The notes beneath the pieces were generated by a model. That model did no database searches. It was not told where the DNA came from and saw nothing but the letters and a program-made list of their open reading frames with translations. Below are positions 62,392-64,000 of a stretch of 64,000 bases of DNA, piece by piece. The position numbers and the translations under genes are program-made. The stretch comes from Pseudomonas sp. ANT_J12 (GTDB lineage Bacteria > Pseudomonadota > Gammaproteobacteria > Pseudomonadales > Pseudomonadaceae), in NCBI RefSeq assembly GCF_008370045.1, contig NZ_VOBN01000019.1, positions 56,366-120,365 on the forward strand, read 5' to 3'. Every line of letters starts with the position of its first letter. The stretch's first letter is position 1.

Positions 62392-62748
62392 TTACTCACC
62401 GTGATAGATGCAGCCGCTGGTGCAGGTTTCGTGGATACGAATCGCGCTCAACTCCGGCAGCAGGGGCTTCAGCTCGGTCCAGATCCACTTGGCCAGCACT
62501 TCACTGGTCGGGTTTTCCAGGCCAGGAATGTCGTTCAAATAGTTGTGATCGAGGCGCTCGTAGAGCGGTTTGAAGATCGCCTTGATTTCCGAGAAGTCGC
62601 GGATCCAGCCGGTATGCGGATCGAGGTCGCCGCTCAGGTGGATTGCCACTTTGAACGAGTGACCGTGCAAGCGACCGCACTTGTGGCCTTCCGGTACGTG
62701 GGGCAGGCGGTGGGCGGATTCGAACGTAAACTCTTTGAAGATTTCCAC
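62392..62748 (-). CDS. queD: 6-carboxy-5,6,7,8-tetrahydropterin synthase QueD
   Basis: A 118-residue enzyme of the 6-pyruvoyltetrahydropterin synthase family acting in queuosine biosynthesis. Zinc ligands lie in SAHRL, and LHGHSF contributes the next His pair; the catalytic CGRLHGH segment is present. The start is a GTG at 62748, set by family alignment (EIFKEFTFESAHRLP), with a weak ribosome site. No other queuosine gene is next to it. Confidence 0.95.
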   Translation of the reverse strand: MEIFKEFTFESAHRLPHVPEGHKCGRLHGHSFKVAIHLSGDLDPHTGWIRDFSEIKAIFKPLYERLDHNYLNDIPGLENPTSEVLAKWIWTELKPLLPELSAIRIHETCTSGCIYHGE

Positions 62749-62823
62749 AGTGATTTTCAGCTCTGTCAGGTGGCGATCGCCGCGGCGATGTGGGCAGGCG
62801 GCGAGTTTACCAGTTTGTCCTGA

Positions 62824-63903
62824 CTAAAGGGTCAGCAGGCGCTCGCCGAGGCGACCGCTGGCGGCCAGCTCCAGGAACTCGTCGCCCATGCGCCGGCTTT
62901 CATCCATCGCCGCGCGCCAGTATTTCTGCCGGCTCGGCGCATCGCCCATGAAGCGTTTGAAGTCGTTGCGGTCCGGCAATTTGCCGTAGGGCAGGCGCGC
63001 CAGGTAATCCTTCGACGGCGCCAGCAGCAAGACATCCTGCAACCGCGTCGAACAGGCGCGGCGCCACGGCAAAGTCTTGTCGAACCAGCCGGGAATCACC
63101 CGGTCGGTGAAGTGCGGATAGAGCACGATGTCGGTGCCGCTGTAGGGCAGGTCGAGGTGATAGTCCAGCAGGCCGCCGTCGCGGAACGTCCCGGCACCGG
63201 CACCCGGCAAATCGCGCACGCCTTCCATGACCATCGGGATCGAGCCCGATGCGAGCAGGGCCTGGCGCAGGTTGCCGGCGTTCAGGGCGATGAAGCGCGA
63301 CGGGAAGTCGTTCAGCGCATTGACCGGCGGCGCCAGGCGCGGGTCATGGATGATCAGCCGTTCGAAATGCTTCGACAGCCGCGCGCGGCCCCGCAGGTTG
63401 TCGGCGATCACCGATGACAGGCCCAGCCCGAGGCGGCCGCGATGATCATGGGCGAGCAGGCCGTGGCTTTTGACCACCATGATGTTCAGTCGGTAATGGG
63501 CGTTGTCGAGGATCAAGGCATCGCGCCCGTCCAGCAGCTCATCGAGCATGCGCCGTGAGCTCTGGCTGATTTGCGCCATGGTCACGCCCTTGTCGAAGTT
63601 TTGCTCGGTGTACAGATGACCGAGGCGGCGAATGCCTTCGGCGGCATCCGGCAGACACGCGCTGGCGAACCGCCAGGAGCCCACCGACGCACCAATCAAC
63701 GAACGCTCCCGGGGCGCCGCCGGCAGCCATTCGCCGAACAGCGCCAGGTCCAGACCCTGAATCCCCAACGCCTTGGGCCCACCGGCCGCGCCCGGCAGCG
63801 TGCCGACGTCGGCAGCGTCCAGGCCGTTTTCACGAATCCGCGCAAAGGCCCGCGGGCCGGCCTTGAGGGTCAGGGAAGGGAACTTGATGTGGATAGCGGT
63901 CAT
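62824..63903 (-). CDS. Patatin-like phospholipase
   Basis: A 359-residue patatin-family lipid acyl hydrolase. The catalytic Ser-Asp dyad is Ser73 in GASVGSW (GxSxG) and Asp242 in RDGGLLDYH. The start at 63903 is preferred because GAGA lies about 8 nt upstream; an in-frame ATG at 63942 has no ribosome site. It lacks a clear signal peptide, so a cytoplasmic or host-injected role cannot be decided. The family includes both membrane-turnover enzymes and secreted effectors. Confidence 0.88.
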   Translation of the reverse strand: MTAIHIKFPSLTLKAGPRAFARIRENGLDAADVGTLPGAAGGPKALGIQGLDLALFGEWLPAAPRERSLIGASVGSWRFASACLPDAAEGIRRLGHLYTEQNFDKGVTMAQISQSSRRMLDELLDGRDALILDNAHYRLNIMVVKSHGLLAHDHRGRLGLGLSSVIADNLRGRARLSKHFERLIIHDPRLAPPVNALNDFPSRFIALNAGNLRQALLASGSIPMVMEGVRDLPGAGAGTFRDGGLLDYHLDLPYSGTDIVLYPHFTDRVIPGWFDKTLPWRRACSTRLQDVLLLAPSKDYLARLPYGKLPDRNDFKRFMGDAPSRQKYWRAAMDESRRMGDEFLELAASGRLGERLLTL

Positions 63904-63953
63904 ACCGGTCTCGATGTCGGGCAAGCGGGGGATTATAGACATGTGTTCTATGA

Positions 63954-63984
63954 CCTGTAGGAGCCAGGCTTGCCGGCGAAGGCG
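63954..63984. repeat. Half REP at the right window edge
   Basis: CCTGTAGGAGCCAGGCTTGC is followed by CGGCGAAGGCG, one half of the REP family seen at 38789 and 57986. The partner, if any, lies beyond the window. Confidence 0.65.
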
Positions 63985-64000
63985 ATTTCACGGACGCCTT

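Overview
The window is a high-GC chromosomal segment with the gene content and promoter signals of a fluorescent Pseudomonas (P. fluorescens-like group). The evidence is a pyoverdine siderophore locus with PvdS-type promoters (TAAAT-N16-CGT), scattered Pseudomonas REP/REPIN elements, and a Roc-type signalling locus. No tRNA, rRNA, CRISPR array or insertion sequence was seen.

Positions 1-28175 hold the pyoverdine region. A very large NRPS, cut at the window edge, ends in an epimerisation domain without a thioesterase and is followed by a stand-alone HSL-type hydrolase. Convergent to it are the ferripyoverdine receptor fpvA and the exporter pvdE. Next come the periplasmic maturation genes pvdM-pvdN-pvdO (minus strand) and pvdP (plus strand), which share a divergent control region with two back-to-back PvdS boxes. 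The secretion/recycling pump pvdR-pvdT-opmQ follows, then an ECF sigma gene (fpvI-like) behind a Fur-box-like site, and the ornithine hydroxylase pvdA. Together these genes cover precursor hydroxylation, peptide assembly, export to the periplasm, chromophore maturation, secretion and uptake.

Positions 28176-41684 start with a palindromic repeat and an MgtA-type magnesium P-type ATPase behind a leader of about 270 nt. A signalling locus follows: an EAL response regulator (RocR-like) flanked by two small receiver-like proteins that have lost the phospho-acceptor Asp, then a NarL-type regulator (RocA1-like) and a 1067-residue hybrid kinase (RocS1-like). The three receiver genes share a motif in their upstream regions, the most interesting unexplained signal here. 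Then come a DkgB-type aldo-keto reductase, a broken thioesterase gene, a pirin and an MscS-type channel with a cyclic-nucleotide-binding domain.

Positions 41685-53569 contain an AhpD-like protein, an AraC regulator with an EmrAB-type pump, an MFS drug transporter, and a two-partner secretion pair (TpsB transporter plus a TpsA haemagglutinin of about 1.5 kb residues).

Positions 53570-64000 begin with an AT-richer patch carrying a small c-type cytochrome, abutting the tail of a destroyed TonB-dependent receptor. After it come an MFS transporter, an unrecognised 83-residue protein, an AraC regulator, a DapF-fold protein in which both catalytic cysteines are serine, the cytosine permease/deaminase pair codB-codA, an Asp-nucleophile alpha/beta hydrolase, a GNAT acetyltransferase, QueD and a patatin-like lipase. 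All calls rest on reading the sequence and on knowledge of the families; no database search was run.
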